From Treponema sp. (lineage in GTDB: Bacteria > Spirochaetota > Spirochaetia > Treponematales > Treponemataceae), in assembly GCF_017430385.1 (NCBI RefSeq), contig NZ_JAFRNB010000169.1:1-64000 (forward strand): 64,000 nucleotides of DNA. The letters are read 5' to 3'. The notes under the pieces are model-generated. The model saw nothing but the letters and a program-made list of their open reading frames with translations, was not told the origin of the DNA and ran no database searches. This document shows positions 42,721 through 51,276 of this stretch, piece by piece. Position 1 is the stretch's first letter, and each line of letters starts with the position of its first letter. The position numbers were made by a program, and so were the translations under genes.

Positions 42721-43961
42721 TGAAAAAAATAATTCAGTTTAGCAAATTTTTCCCTGTCGCTGTAGTTTTGAGCGCAGTAATCATTATCGCGGGCATTGCT
42801 TCGGTCGTTACTCGCGGAATCAACTTCGGTCTTGATTTCAAGCCTGGTATGATTGAAGAAATCAAGATTGCAAATACTGTTCTTGAAGTTACATATAACG
42901 GTACTGCAACTGTTTCTTTGGAAGCTAATGACGATGGCATCCAGATGGTAGTCAGTGGTATCGGTGAGGAAAACCGCACTGTTTCAATTCCTTATGCAGA
43001 AGTTAAGACAGTTTCTGATCTTGCTGCAAAAATCAATGATGTGAACGGCGTTTCTGCACACATCAAAAAGGAAATGGAGCTTCCGAAAGACGGTCTTTTC
43101 GTAAACTCTGGTTCTTCTAAGAACTTGGGTGAAAAACCACTCAGCCTTTTTGTTGCGGATGTTTCTACTGGCATTTCTGCTGATGATGTCCGTGCAGCCC
43201 TCAAAACTTTCGACAATGTTGATGTCAAGGAAGTTGGCGACGGTACAAGCCGTGCTTTCCAGGTTCGAATGGGCGTTACTGGCGACGAGGGCAAAACCCT
43301 TCAGGCTGATGCAAACAAAGCTCTTTCAGATGCTTTCGGTGCAGACAAAGTTGCTTTCGTAAAGTCTGACTTTATCGGTGCTCAGTTCTCACAGTCTTTG
43401 ATTCGTGACTCAATCATCCTCGTCCTTGCGACATTGGTTTTGATTTTCATTTACTCTGCAATCCGATTCCACTGGGATTTCGCTCTTGCGGCAGTAATTG
43501 CTATCGTTCACGACGCTTTGATTATGGTTTCTTTCATCTCATTCATTCAGATGGAATTCAGCACAACAACTTTGGCCGCTATCCTTACGATTATCGGTTA
43601 CTCAATTAACGCTACTGTCGTTATTCTTGACCGTGTACGAAGCGACATCAAGGTCGTTGAGGCTAAGACATTCAAGGAAGTCTTGGACTCTGCTCTTTCT
43701 TCAACATTGAGCCGCTCTATCATCACAACTTTGACAACATTGTTCGCAGTTCTGGCATTGTTCTTCTTCACAACAGGAACAATCCACGACTTCTCATTGG
43801 CTCTCACAGTTGGTTTGATTTCTGGATGTTATTCTTCTATCTTCATTGCAGGTGCATTCATCCTCGCAGTCAGAAAGAACCAGAAGTTCCAGACAATCGC
43901 TGCAAATCCAAATGTAAGCCAGTTCAAGGCTGTCGAAGAAGAAGCTGACGACGTAGAGTAA
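42720..43961 (+). CDS. secF: Protein translocase subunit SecF
   Basis: A 413-residue six-helix partner of SecD. GINFGLDFKPGMIEEI near the start, then the conserved FIYSAIRFHWDFALAAVIAIVHDALIM, IIGYSINATVVILDRVR and FFTTGTIHDFSLALTVGLISGCYSSIF. Residues ~110-210 form an enlarged periplasmic domain (larger than E. coli SecF). Acidic C terminus. It overlaps secD by 1 base and is followed by a strong inverted repeat. Confidence 0.95.
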   Translation: MKKIIQFSKFFPVAVVLSAVIIIAGIASVVTRGINFGLDFKPGMIEEIKIANTVLEVTYNGTATVSLEANDDGIQMVVSGIGEENRTVSIPYAEVKTVSDLAAKINDVNGVSAHIKKEMELPKDGLFVNSGSSKNLGEKPLSLFVADVSTGISADDVRAALKTFDNVDVKEVGDGTSRAFQVRMGVTGDEGKTLQADANKALSDAFGADKVAFVKSDFIGAQFSQSLIRDSIILVLATLVLIFIYSAIRFHWDFALAAVIAIVHDALIMVSFISFIQMEFSTTTLAAILTIIGYSINATVVILDRVRSDIKVVEAKTFKEVLDSALSSTLSRSIITTLTTLFAVLALFFFTTGTIHDFSLALTVGLISGCYSSIFIAGAFILAVRKNQKFQTIAANPNVSQFKAVEEEADDVE

Positions 43962-44060
43962 TTAGAAAGTAGCAATTAGCAATTAAAAATTGAGACGAGC
44001 CGTTAGACAATGTCTCGTTTCGTAATTGCTAATTGCTAATTTTTTAATGCCTAACTTCTA
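43960..44060. repeat. Large AT-rich inverted repeat after secF
   Basis: AGCAATTAGCAATTA (43971-43985) pairs perfectly with TAATTGCTAATTGCT (44023-44037), with a central GAGAC/GTCTC stem and outer partial pairing (TTAGAAAGT with ACTTCTAA). Probably ends secF transcription. Belongs to the ATTAGCAATTAG family. Confidence 0.65.
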
Positions 44061-44117
44061 ATTTTCCTAACCTTTCCCTTCTTTTTACAAAAAAACTTAA
44101 AATATCCAAAAAATCAT

Positions 44118-44146
44118 TTCAAAATTCTAAGAATCCGTGGTATCAT
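44118..44146 (+). promoter_or_regulatory. Promoter with leaderless start for the EAL protein
   Basis: TTCAAA (44118-44123), 17-base spacer, TATCAT (44141-44146). The ATG at 44154 follows after 7 bases. No Shine-Dalgarno. Confidence 0.55.
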
Positions 44147-44153
44147 ATTTAAT

Positions 44154-46427
44154 ATGTTCCGTAAGGCAAAATGGATATTAAGCCCGAATAAATTAAAGTT
44201 CCTCTCTTCTTTGGCTGTAAGCGGAATCATAATGCTGCTTGTTTTTGTGCTCTCTGGCGGGATATTGACTCAGGCATTGAAAAATTCCGAAAAACGGTAC
44301 CTTGAGAATTGTGTTCAGGTTTTGCAGGGCTATTCAAGCGGAATCCAGTATTATCTCGAAAATTATCATACATCACTTTCTTCTATTTATTACGAGAAAT
44401 TGTTTGAGAAAGGAGATCCGAAAGAAATCCAGAAATGGATCAGGCAGAATTTGAGGTTTTTAAACGAAGATTTTTTTTCGGTTTTTTATGTTGATTCTGA
44501 GTTTAACGGTTATTTTCCCCAGGGAAATGTCATCGACTTAAAGAACAAAACTTATATTTCGGCCGACAATTTCAAAGATTCTGATTATTATGTCAGCGAT
44601 ATGTTCTATACTGATTTTTCCTCAACTCCGGTTTTCTTCATCGAGGAGCCTTATTTTGATTCAAATCATAAGCTGAAAGGAATCTTGTGCGCATCAATAA
44701 AAATCCAGGAGCTTTCAAGAATTACCAGTGACATTAAGATTGGCGAAAACAGCACGGCTTACATCCTCGACAGGCTCGGCAAAGTCCTGACCCATCCAGA
44801 TCCCGACTATGTAGGAAAAATCTTCATCCCAAAGAGCAAAAAATACAGGGGAACAGCATCAGATGTTACTGCCCGTGAAGGAAACGGATATGTCGAGACG
44901 GAAAACCATCTTGGGGAGCCGATAGATCTTTTTTATGCGAAAATCAAGAATTGCGGATGGACTCTGAGCGTCGGATTTCCCAAAAAATATTTTGATAATA
45001 TACAAACAGGATATGACAAAATAAAATTCTTTGTTTTTTTGATTTCGCTGATTGCCCTTATGGGACTTCTCTTTATAGAGATGACGGTTTCCAATTATTT
45101 CTACAAGAACCAGCTGATTGAACCTAGCTATGACCCGCTCACGAAATTGTGGACTAAGCAGAAATTTGAATCTGCGGCGTCAAAATTGCTAAAAAGAAAT
45201 CCAAGGCAGAAATTCATGCTGGTAGAGGCTGATATTCGCGGCTTCAAGTTCATAAATCAGAATTACCGTGAAGATGTCGCTGACAAAATGATTTATTTTT
45301 ATTCAACACTGCTCAACAAAGTCATTTTGGAGTATAAGGGCCTTATCGGGCGCAGATATGCCGACCATTTCTGCCTGTTCTTTAAAATTGATAATGTCGG
45401 CGAGGCAATGAATATTTTCAAGGGACAGATGTATATTCTTAATGAGCAGATTCGGAATTATGGGATACCGTTTATTCCAAAGTTCGGAATAACATTCTGT
45501 AAGCCGTCTTATCACCCCGACATCACTATAAAGGAGCTCGTCGGACAGGCTTCATTCGCAAAAAGCACGATTAAAGACAGTTTGATTTCCCCGTATGCGA
45601 TTTACAATGCCCGCCTTTTGAGCCAGATTAATGATGAGCAGAAGATTGAGCAGAGAATGAAAACTGCACTCGAAAATCAGGAATTTTTTGTCATGTATCA
45701 GCCGAAGGTGCTTCTTTCGGATGATACTGTGGTTGGAGCCGAAGCTCTGGTCCGCTGGCAGAATCCTGATTTCGGAATGATTTATCCTGACAGATTTATT
45801 CCGCTGTTTGAAAGGAATGGCTTTATTGTCAAACTTGATTTTTATGTTTATGATAAGGTCTTCAGTTTCCTTGATTCTCAGATTAAGGCTGGAAAACCTG
45901 TCGTTCCGATTTCTGTGAATATGAGCCGGAATCACAACCAGCCGGAAAAATTTATGTTTGAGTTCATGAGGATTTTCAGAAAATATGCGATTCCGCCGTA
46001 TCTGATTCAGGTTGAAATACTTGAACGGTCTGTCATGGGCCGGGAAACACTCCGGGAGATTACGGATGCGCTCCATAAAGAAGGATTCTCGGTCGCAATG
46101 GATGATTTCGGAAGCGGTGAGAGTTCCCTGAACATGCTTACGGAAATTCCTGTCGATGTTTTGAAGTTTGACCGGGAGTTTTTGAAGGCCTCGTTCAATC
46201 CCCAGGGCTTTATGGAAGAAAAATCTGCTACTTTTATCCGAAGCCTTATTGATTTGAGCAAGAATCTTGATAAGGAGACTGTCTTTGAGGGCGTTGAAAC
46301 CCAGATCCAGCGTGATTTCTTGCGTTCAATTAATTGCGATCAGGTTCAGGGATATTTTTATTCACAGCCACTCATGGAAGATGATTTTATGAGCTTCATT
46401 CAGGCTCGCTGTAAGGATAAAAAATGA
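44154..46427 (+). CDS. Membrane cyclic-di-GMP phosphodiesterase with Cache sensor and degenerate GGDEF
   Basis: A 757-residue protein: helix 1 (~20-40), a periplasmic dCache-like sensor (~45-285), helix 2 (~290-312), a GGDEF-type domain (~325-490) and an EAL domain (~505-750). The GGDEF motif is replaced by RYADHF (residues ~401-406), so it should not make c-di-GMP. The EAL domain is intact: GAEALVRW (EAL at 530-532), NMSRN, EILERS, MDDFGSGESSLNML, LKFDREFL, FEGVET and QGYFYSQPL, so hydrolysis of c-di-GMP is likely. ispH overlaps by 4 bases. It presumably adjusts motility or surface behaviour to an outside signal. Confidence 0.85.
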   Translation: MFRKAKWILSPNKLKFLSSLAVSGIIMLLVFVLSGGILTQALKNSEKRYLENCVQVLQGYSSGIQYYLENYHTSLSSIYYEKLFEKGDPKEIQKWIRQNLRFLNEDFFSVFYVDSEFNGYFPQGNVIDLKNKTYISADNFKDSDYYVSDMFYTDFSSTPVFFIEEPYFDSNHKLKGILCASIKIQELSRITSDIKIGENSTAYILDRLGKVLTHPDPDYVGKIFIPKSKKYRGTASDVTAREGNGYVETENHLGEPIDLFYAKIKNCGWTLSVGFPKKYFDNIQTGYDKIKFFVFLISLIALMGLLFIEMTVSNYFYKNQLIEPSYDPLTKLWTKQKFESAASKLLKRNPRQKFMLVEADIRGFKFINQNYREDVADKMIYFYSTLLNKVILEYKGLIGRRYADHFCLFFKIDNVGEAMNIFKGQMYILNEQIRNYGIPFIPKFGITFCKPSYHPDITIKELVGQASFAKSTIKDSLISPYAIYNARLLSQINDEQKIEQRMKTALENQEFFVMYQPKVLLSDDTVVGAEALVRWQNPDFGMIYPDRFIPLFERNGFIVKLDFYVYDKVFSFLDSQIKAGKPVVPISVNMSRNHNQPEKFMFEFMRIFRKYAIPPYLIQVEILERSVMGRETLREITDALHKEGFSVAMDDFGSGESSLNMLTEIPVDVLKFDREFLKASFNPQGFMEEKSATFIRSLIDLSKNLDKETVFEGVETQIQRDFLRSINCDQVQGYFYSQPLMEDDFMSFIQARCKDKK

Positions 46428-47335
46428 AAATAATTCGTGCTAAGATTCTCGGGTTTTGTGCCGGTGTGCGCCGAGCCGTGCTTGCGGCTGAAAAAGCCCT
46501 TGAGCAGAAAGCAGGTCAGGTTTATACGCTCGGACCATTGATTCATAATCCTGTGGCACTTAATAAACTTGCGGAGCGGAATTTACGAATCCTTGATGAT
46601 GACAAGATTCAACTTCTGGCACCTGGAGATACAGTCATTATCCGTGCGCATGGAGTTCCGCCTGAGACAGAAAGTGAAATCCGTGAAAAAGGCGTGAATG
46701 TTGTGAACGCAACTTGCCCGCTTGTGACGAAAAGCCAGAAAACGGCCGGTGAATATGCCTCAAAAGGATATGTGATTTTCTTTGCCGGTGACAAAAATCA
46801 TGGTGAGGTCGTTGGAATTGAAGGCTATGCAAGACAGGGAGCGAAGAATTGTGGCAGAAAATTGAATTTCGTCCTTGTTAAAGATGTCGATGAGCTTAAG
46901 TCTGCCATCAGGGAGCTTTCGGAGCACAATGTTCTTTCTTCAGGTTCAAAAATTGTCCTTCTTTCTCAGACGACATTCAGCATAAAGATGTTCGATTTGC
47001 TTCAAACTGAATTAAAAAATTCTTTCCCAAATGCGGAAGTAATAAGCTCAATCTGTCCGGCAACACACGAAAGACAGGACAGCCTTGTGGAGCTCTGTTC
47101 AAAAGTTGAAGGCGTAATCGTTATCGGCGGAAAAAACAGCGCGAATACAAACAGACTTTTTGCCACGGCTCAAAAACTGTGCAAAAAAGCCGTCCTTATC
47201 GAAACTCCCGAAGAAATTCCTGCCGATTTTTTTGCTCTGGAGACTGTCGGAATCACGGCAGGGGCGAGCACACCGGACGACACTATTGCTGCTGTTGAAA
47301 AACGGCTGAACCTGCTGTATAATGAAAAATTATGA
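46424..47335 (+). CDS. ispH: 4-hydroxy-3-methylbut-2-enyl diphosphate reductase (IspH/LytB)
   Basis: A 303-residue iron-sulfur enzyme, the last step of the MEP isoprenoid pathway. The three cluster cysteines are Cys12 (GFCAGV), Cys98 (NATCP) and Cys211 (SICPATH). IIRAHGVPP, HGEVVGIEGYA and ITAGASTPDDTI are family motifs. The 4-base overlap with the EAL gene looks like translational coupling, though functions differ. A strong promoter for ndk lies inside its last codons. Confidence 0.95.
   Translation: MKIIRAKILGFCAGVRRAVLAAEKALEQKAGQVYTLGPLIHNPVALNKLAERNLRILDDDKIQLLAPGDTVIIRAHGVPPETESEIREKGVNVVNATCPLVTKSQKTAGEYASKGYVIFFAGDKNHGEVVGIEGYARQGAKNCGRKLNFVLVKDVDELKSAIRELSEHNVLSSGSKIVLLSQTTFSIKMFDLLQTELKNSFPNAEVISSICPATHERQDSLVELCSKVEGVIVIGGKNSANTNRLFATAQKLCKKAVLIETPEEIPADFFALETVGITAGASTPDDTIAAVEKRLNLLYNEKL
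47295..47323 (+). promoter_or_regulatory. Near-consensus promoter inside ispH driving leaderless ndk
   Basis: TTGAAA (47295-47300), a 17-base spacer and TATAAT (47318-47323). ndk's ATG is at 47332, 8 bases later, with no Shine-Dalgarno. This is the clearest example of a leaderless start in the window. Confidence 0.75.
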
Positions 47336-47781
47336 CAAGATGTTTTGCTATGTGTAAGCCTGGTGTATTGAATCGCAGGCTCGTTGGTCAGGTCATTACT
47401 CGTTTGGAGAATAAAGGCCTTAAATTGGTTGGATTGAAACTCATGAACATTTCAAAAGAGCTTGCTTCAAAGCATTATGCTGAGCATCAGGGCAAGCCTT
47501 TCTATGATGAGCTTGTTTCTTATATCACAAGCGCACCTGTAGTCGCAATGGTATGGCAGATGGACAACGAGGATTGCGTTGCTTTGGTTCGCAAAGTTGT
47601 CGGCGCTACAAAACCAAGCGAAGCTGCTCCAGGAACAATCCGCGGAGATTTCTGCTCTCACACAAGCCACAATATCATCCATGCATCGGACAGCGATGCA
47701 AGCGCAGAGCGTGAGATTAATCTCTTTTTCAAACCTGAGGAAATCATCGACTGGAAAGATCAGGCTGAGTGCTGGTTCTAA
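47332..47781 (+). CDS. ndk: Nucleoside diphosphate kinase
   Basis: A 149-residue enzyme that transfers the gamma-phosphate between nucleotides. The catalytic His117 is in NIIHASDS; GTIRGDFC and EREINLFF are typical. The N-terminal Lys is in FAMCKPGVLNRR (usual KPD(A/G)V changed to KPGV). Overlaps ispH by 4 bases but has its own promoter. Confidence 0.93.
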   Translation: MTRCFAMCKPGVLNRRLVGQVITRLENKGLKLVGLKLMNISKELASKHYAEHQGKPFYDELVSYITSAPVVAMVWQMDNEDCVALVRKVVGATKPSEAAPGTIRGDFCSHTSHNIIHASDSDASAEREINLFFKPEEIIDWKDQAECWF

Positions 47782-47818
47782 TTTCCAAAAACGATAAATT
47801 TTAAAATCGAGGATAAGA

Positions 47819-48892
47819 ATGAAAGCTAAAAGTGTCGGTATAATTGGTGCAGGTGCATGGGGCTCAGGTCTTGCTCAGGCAATTGCCCGCGGTGGCCATA
47901 AAGTCCAGGTTTGGGCTATGGAGACCGATGTCGTCGAAAGCATCAATAATGCGCATGAGAACAAAAGGTATCTTCCGGGATTCCCGCTCTCAGAAAATCT
48001 CACTGCATCCACAAATATCGAAGAAGTTGCGAACGGCAAGGAATATCTGATTCTTGCTTCTCCGTCATTGTTCATTGCGAGCACGGCAAAAAAAATTGCG
48101 AATGTTCCTTCTATTAAAAATGGTGAGACCGTAATCGGTGTTCTTACCAAAGGATTCGTAGCTTCTGATAACGGCCCTCGCCTAATCCTCGATACTCTCG
48201 AAGATGTGCTTCCTGAAAGCTACAAAGGCTCACTTGTTTATATTTCAGGACCGAGCCATGCTGAGGAAGTCGCTATGGGCAAACTCACCGGCCTTATTGC
48301 CGCAAGTGAGCACGCCCTCAATTCAATTAAATTCCGTGAGTTGCTGCGTGTGCCGGGGCTTATGGTCTATTCATCGCTTGATGTAATCGGCGTACAGATT
48401 TGTGCCGCCGCAAAGAATGTCGTTGCTGTCGTATACGGTGCTTTGGATGCCGTCAGCGAACATTCTGATATTTTTGGAGACAATTCCGAGAGCTTGCTTC
48501 TTGCCGCAGGCTTGAACGAGCTTCAGACGATTGGCTTTGCCATGGGAGCCACACATGCCGAGACATTCACTTCAATCGCAGGCGTGGGCGATCTTGATGT
48601 AACATGCCGCTCAAAATATGGACGTAACCGCCGCTTTGGTCAGGATATTATCAAAACAGACATCCTTTCAAAGTTCAAGAATTTGGATGATTTAATCGCA
48701 CGAATCGGTGAAATCGGCTATCTTTCAGAAGGTGCTGTCGCTTGTAAATTCATTCACCAGATTGCCGAAAAATATAATTTGAAACTTCCGATTTGTGACA
48801 GCTTGTACAGAATCCTCAACAAAGAAATTGAGCCTATGGCCTTGTTGCAGGAACTTATGATGCAGGGAAAAATGGCGTCCGATGAGGACTAA
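47819..48892 (+). CDS. gpsA: Glycerol-3-phosphate dehydrogenase [NAD(P)+]
   Basis: A 357-residue enzyme making sn-glycerol 3-phosphate for phospholipids. The dinucleotide fold opens with GIIGAGAWGSGLAQAIARGG; NKRYLPGFPL, YISGPSHAEEVAMGKLT and AAKNVVAVVYGALDA (catalytic Lys) and GVGDLDVTCRSKYGRNRRFG are diagnostic. AGGA precedes the ATG. Probably co-transcribed with ndk (37-base gap) and ffh (30-base gap). Confidence 0.95.
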   Translation: MKAKSVGIIGAGAWGSGLAQAIARGGHKVQVWAMETDVVESINNAHENKRYLPGFPLSENLTASTNIEEVANGKEYLILASPSLFIASTAKKIANVPSIKNGETVIGVLTKGFVASDNGPRLILDTLEDVLPESYKGSLVYISGPSHAEEVAMGKLTGLIAASEHALNSIKFRELLRVPGLMVYSSLDVIGVQICAAAKNVVAVVYGALDAVSEHSDIFGDNSESLLLAAGLNELQTIGFAMGATHAETFTSIAGVGDLDVTCRSKYGRNRRFGQDIIKTDILSKFKNLDDLIARIGEIGYLSEGAVACKFIHQIAEKYNLKLPICDSLYRILNKEIEPMALLQELMMQGKMASDED

Positions 48893-48922
48893 GAATAACA
48901 TAAAAAGGAAATTATAGACCAA

Positions 48923-50341
48923 ATGTTAGAGAAAATTACGAATACATTCAGTGATATCATGCGCTCTGTGAGCGGAAAATCAAAAATCACTGAGAAAAAT
49001 ATCGAAGAAACTGTTGAGCAGATTAAAATGGCTTTGCTCGAAGCCGATGTCAACCTTCGTGTTGTACGCCGCTTCGTAAATGCCACAATCGAGGAAGCTA
49101 AGGGCGAAAAGGTTCTCCGCGCGGTTGATCCGGGCCAGCAGTTTACAAAAATCATCTATGACCGAATCGTAAAACTTTTGGGCGACACCAAAGTTGATTT
49201 GCAGCTCAAAGGCCCTGATACACAGTCCGTAATTTTGCTTCTTGGTCTGCAGGGTGCCGGTAAAACAACCGCCGCTCACAAACTTGCAGCCCGCCTTGCA
49301 AAAAACGGCCGTAAACCTCTCCTTGTTGCCTGTGACTTGGTTCGTCCGGCGGCTATGGAGCAGCTCAAGCAGCTCGGTGATAAAATCGGCATCCCTGTTT
49401 ATCTTGAAGAGGGCGCAAAAGATGCCGTAAAAGTTGCAAAGAACGCAATTTCACACGCAAAGAAGAACGGAATCGATACAATCATCGTTGATACGGCTGG
49501 TCGATTGCAGATTGACGAATCGATGATGAAAGAGCTGGTCGATGTCAAAAAGGCAGTTGACCCGGTTGAGACAATTCTTGTCGCAGACTCAATGACCGGT
49601 CAGAATGCGGTTGACATCGCAAAGAGCTTTGACGAGCAGCTGGGGCTTAGTGGCGTAATCCTCACAAAATTCGACTCTGATGCACGAGGCGGTGCAGCCC
49701 TTTCTCTCAAATCAATCACTGACAAGCCGATTTTGTTCATCGGTACTGGTGAGAAGACCGAGGATTTCGAGCCGTTCCATCCTGAGCGAATCGCAAGCCG
49801 CATTTTGGGCATGGGCGATATCGTTTCTTTGGTTGAGAAGGCTCAGGAAACTGTTGATATTGAAGAAGCCAAAAAACTTGAGCAGAAGATGGCCCGCAAC
49901 GAGTTCACCCTCGATGACATGCTCGTGCAGTTCGAGAATGTCGGCAAAATGGGCAATCTTTCTTCTTTGATGGAAATGATTCCAGGACTTGCAGGTCAGG
50001 TTGATCCAAGCAAACTCGATATGTCTGGAATCGCGCATCAAAAAGCAATTATCCAGTCGATGACAAAAAAAGAGCGTGCAAATCATCTGATTATCGGACC
50101 TGCACGCCGCAAGCGAATTGCTGCCGGAAGCGGCACAAGCGTTGCCGAAGTGAACAAGCTAATCAAGCAGTTTGAAAAAACAAAGCTCACCATGAAAAAA
50201 CTCAGCCGGAACCGCGGAATGCAGGCAAAACTCATGCAGCAGCTCGGCGGAATGGGCGGAAACGGTGGAATGGGGGGCCTCGGAGACCTCTCAAAACTCG
50301 GAGATTTGAGCAAATTAGCAGGAAAATTCAAAGGATTTTAA
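48923..50341 (+). CDS. ffh: Signal recognition particle protein Ffh
   Basis: A 472-residue GTPase that targets nascent membrane proteins with the 4.5S RNA. N domain residues 1-90; G1 is GLQGAGKTTAAHKLA, then DTAGRLQIDE, TKFDSDARGG and GTGEKTEDFEPFHP; the M domain ends with a Gly/Met-rich tail (MGGNGGMGGLGDL). No SRP RNA gene is in the window. AT-rich inverted repeat follows. Confidence 0.95.
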   Translation: MLEKITNTFSDIMRSVSGKSKITEKNIEETVEQIKMALLEADVNLRVVRRFVNATIEEAKGEKVLRAVDPGQQFTKIIYDRIVKLLGDTKVDLQLKGPDTQSVILLLGLQGAGKTTAAHKLAARLAKNGRKPLLVACDLVRPAAMEQLKQLGDKIGIPVYLEEGAKDAVKVAKNAISHAKKNGIDTIIVDTAGRLQIDESMMKELVDVKKAVDPVETILVADSMTGQNAVDIAKSFDEQLGLSGVILTKFDSDARGGAALSLKSITDKPILFIGTGEKTEDFEPFHPERIASRILGMGDIVSLVEKAQETVDIEEAKKLEQKMARNEFTLDDMLVQFENVGKMGNLSSLMEMIPGLAGQVDPSKLDMSGIAHQKAIIQSMTKKERANHLIIGPARRKRIAAGSGTSVAEVNKLIKQFEKTKLTMKKLSRNRGMQAKLMQQLGGMGGNGGMGGLGDLSKLGDLSKLAGKFKGF

Positions 50342-50418
50342 TAGTTAGGAATTAGGAGTGAGAAGTTAGAACTTGTAATTAATCGATAATTCCTAACTCC
50401 TAATTTCTCACTTCTAAC
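50342..50418. repeat. AT-rich inverted repeat between convergent ffh and a minus-strand gene
   Basis: TTAGGAGTGAGAAGTTAGAA on the left matches the reverse complement of the right arm (50390-50418) in ~17 of 20 positions. A member of the ATTAGGAATTAG family; works as a probable bidirectional terminator. Confidence 0.55.
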
Positions 50419-51150
50419 TTAATTAATCGTGATGCAACTTACAACCCGACCGTCGTTTGAATATCCTCGGCTTGGGTTTGTTTCGTCTATGAACGGTGTG
50501 ATTCCGTTGTAGTAAGAATAATAATAGGTTCCTGGGTGCAGAGGAATGTCAATCACATATTTTCCAGGTTCTGTTTCTTTAAGCTCGTAAATCCAGCTGT
50601 CCCAGTTCGTGAATGTTCCTCCGAGGCGGATTTTTTTTCCGGTTTCGGCATGGCATACGAAGTGGGTTAGCCCGTTCGCAAGCTTTTCTGTGATTTCAAT
50701 TTCTTCCGGCGGTAAATCTATGCATGAGAGCGTGTAATTTTCGTACTCATTGTAGACTATGTTTTGATTCTGTGGGTCGGTTGTCCAAAGTCCATCGATT
50801 ATGACACGATAGCTGATTCTGGAAAGTTTTTTCGGCATTTCAAGAATGTAAAAATAATAAGAAGATGTGACATCACCCTCATAGCCATAATTTTTTCTGA
50901 GCTGATAATAGTGAATTTTTCTGAATTCCTCAAAGTCAAATGCGATTCCAATTGAATTCGCGGTGACTGGGGCTGTAAAGACAATGAAGTTGTTTGAGAT
51001 ATACGGAGCTTTTACTCCGCTGATTTCTGCGAGTGTCAAATCATATTCGTAAGTATCGGGTTTTGGTGCGGCTGCCTCCTTTGCAAAAAGAGGTGATGAG
51101 AAAGCCGTGAAAATCGAAAAGAGTCCCGTCAAAATCAAAATCTTTTTCAT
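50419..51150 (-). CDS. Exported protein with glycogen-binding-like (CBM48/E-set) domains
   Basis: A 243-residue exported protein with a signal peptide (MKKILILTGLFSIFTAFSSPLFA). The mature part has two beta-sandwich-like portions; the second (residues ~155-240) reads VCHAETGKKIRLGGTFTNWDSWIYELKETEPGKYVIDIPLHPGTYYYSYYNG, which is the classical AMPK/CBM48 fold (G.FNnWd...l....G.w...l.l.pG.Y.Y.f.). First part YRVIIDGLWTTDPQN similarly. It may bind glycans or mediate envelope protein contact. ACCGATAAA 6 bases before the ATG suggests a leaderless start. Confidence 0.65.
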   Translation of the reverse strand: MKKILILTGLFSIFTAFSSPLFAKEAAAPKPDTYEYDLTLAEISGVKAPYISNNFIVFTAPVTANSIGIAFDFEEFRKIHYYQLRKNYGYEGDVTSSYYFYILEMPKKLSRISYRVIIDGLWTTDPQNQNIVYNEYENYTLSCIDLPPEEIEITEKLANGLTHFVCHAETGKKIRLGGTFTNWDSWIYELKETEPGKYVIDIPLHPGTYYYSYYNGITPFIDETNPSRGYSNDGRVVSCITIN

Positions 51151-51156
51151 ACTTTA

Positions 51157-51165
51157 TTTATCGGT
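51157..51165 (-). promoter_or_regulatory. ACCGATAAA box upstream of the CBM48-like gene
   Basis: On the minus strand ACCGATAAA occupies 51165-51157; the ATG is at 51150. One base differs from GCCGATAA. The -35 region is T-rich without TAAA. Confidence 0.35.
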
Positions 51166-51218
51166 ATTTCAAAAAAAAAGTACACAATTATAGTCAGATG
51201 AAGACAATTTTTTTTCTA

Positions 51219-51246
51219 TAAAGCATTGTTTTCAAAATGCCGAAAT
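51219..51246 (+). promoter_or_regulatory. Sigma-28-like promoter of the 1183-residue protein
   Basis: TAAA (51219-51222), 16 bases, GCCGAAAT (51239-51246). This resembles the TAAA-N15-GCCGATAA sigma-28 consensus with one or two mismatches. The gene starts at 51277 behind AGGTGGGA. Confidence 0.45.
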
Positions 51247-51276
51247 TAAAGTATATTAGAGTAGGTGGGATTTTAA

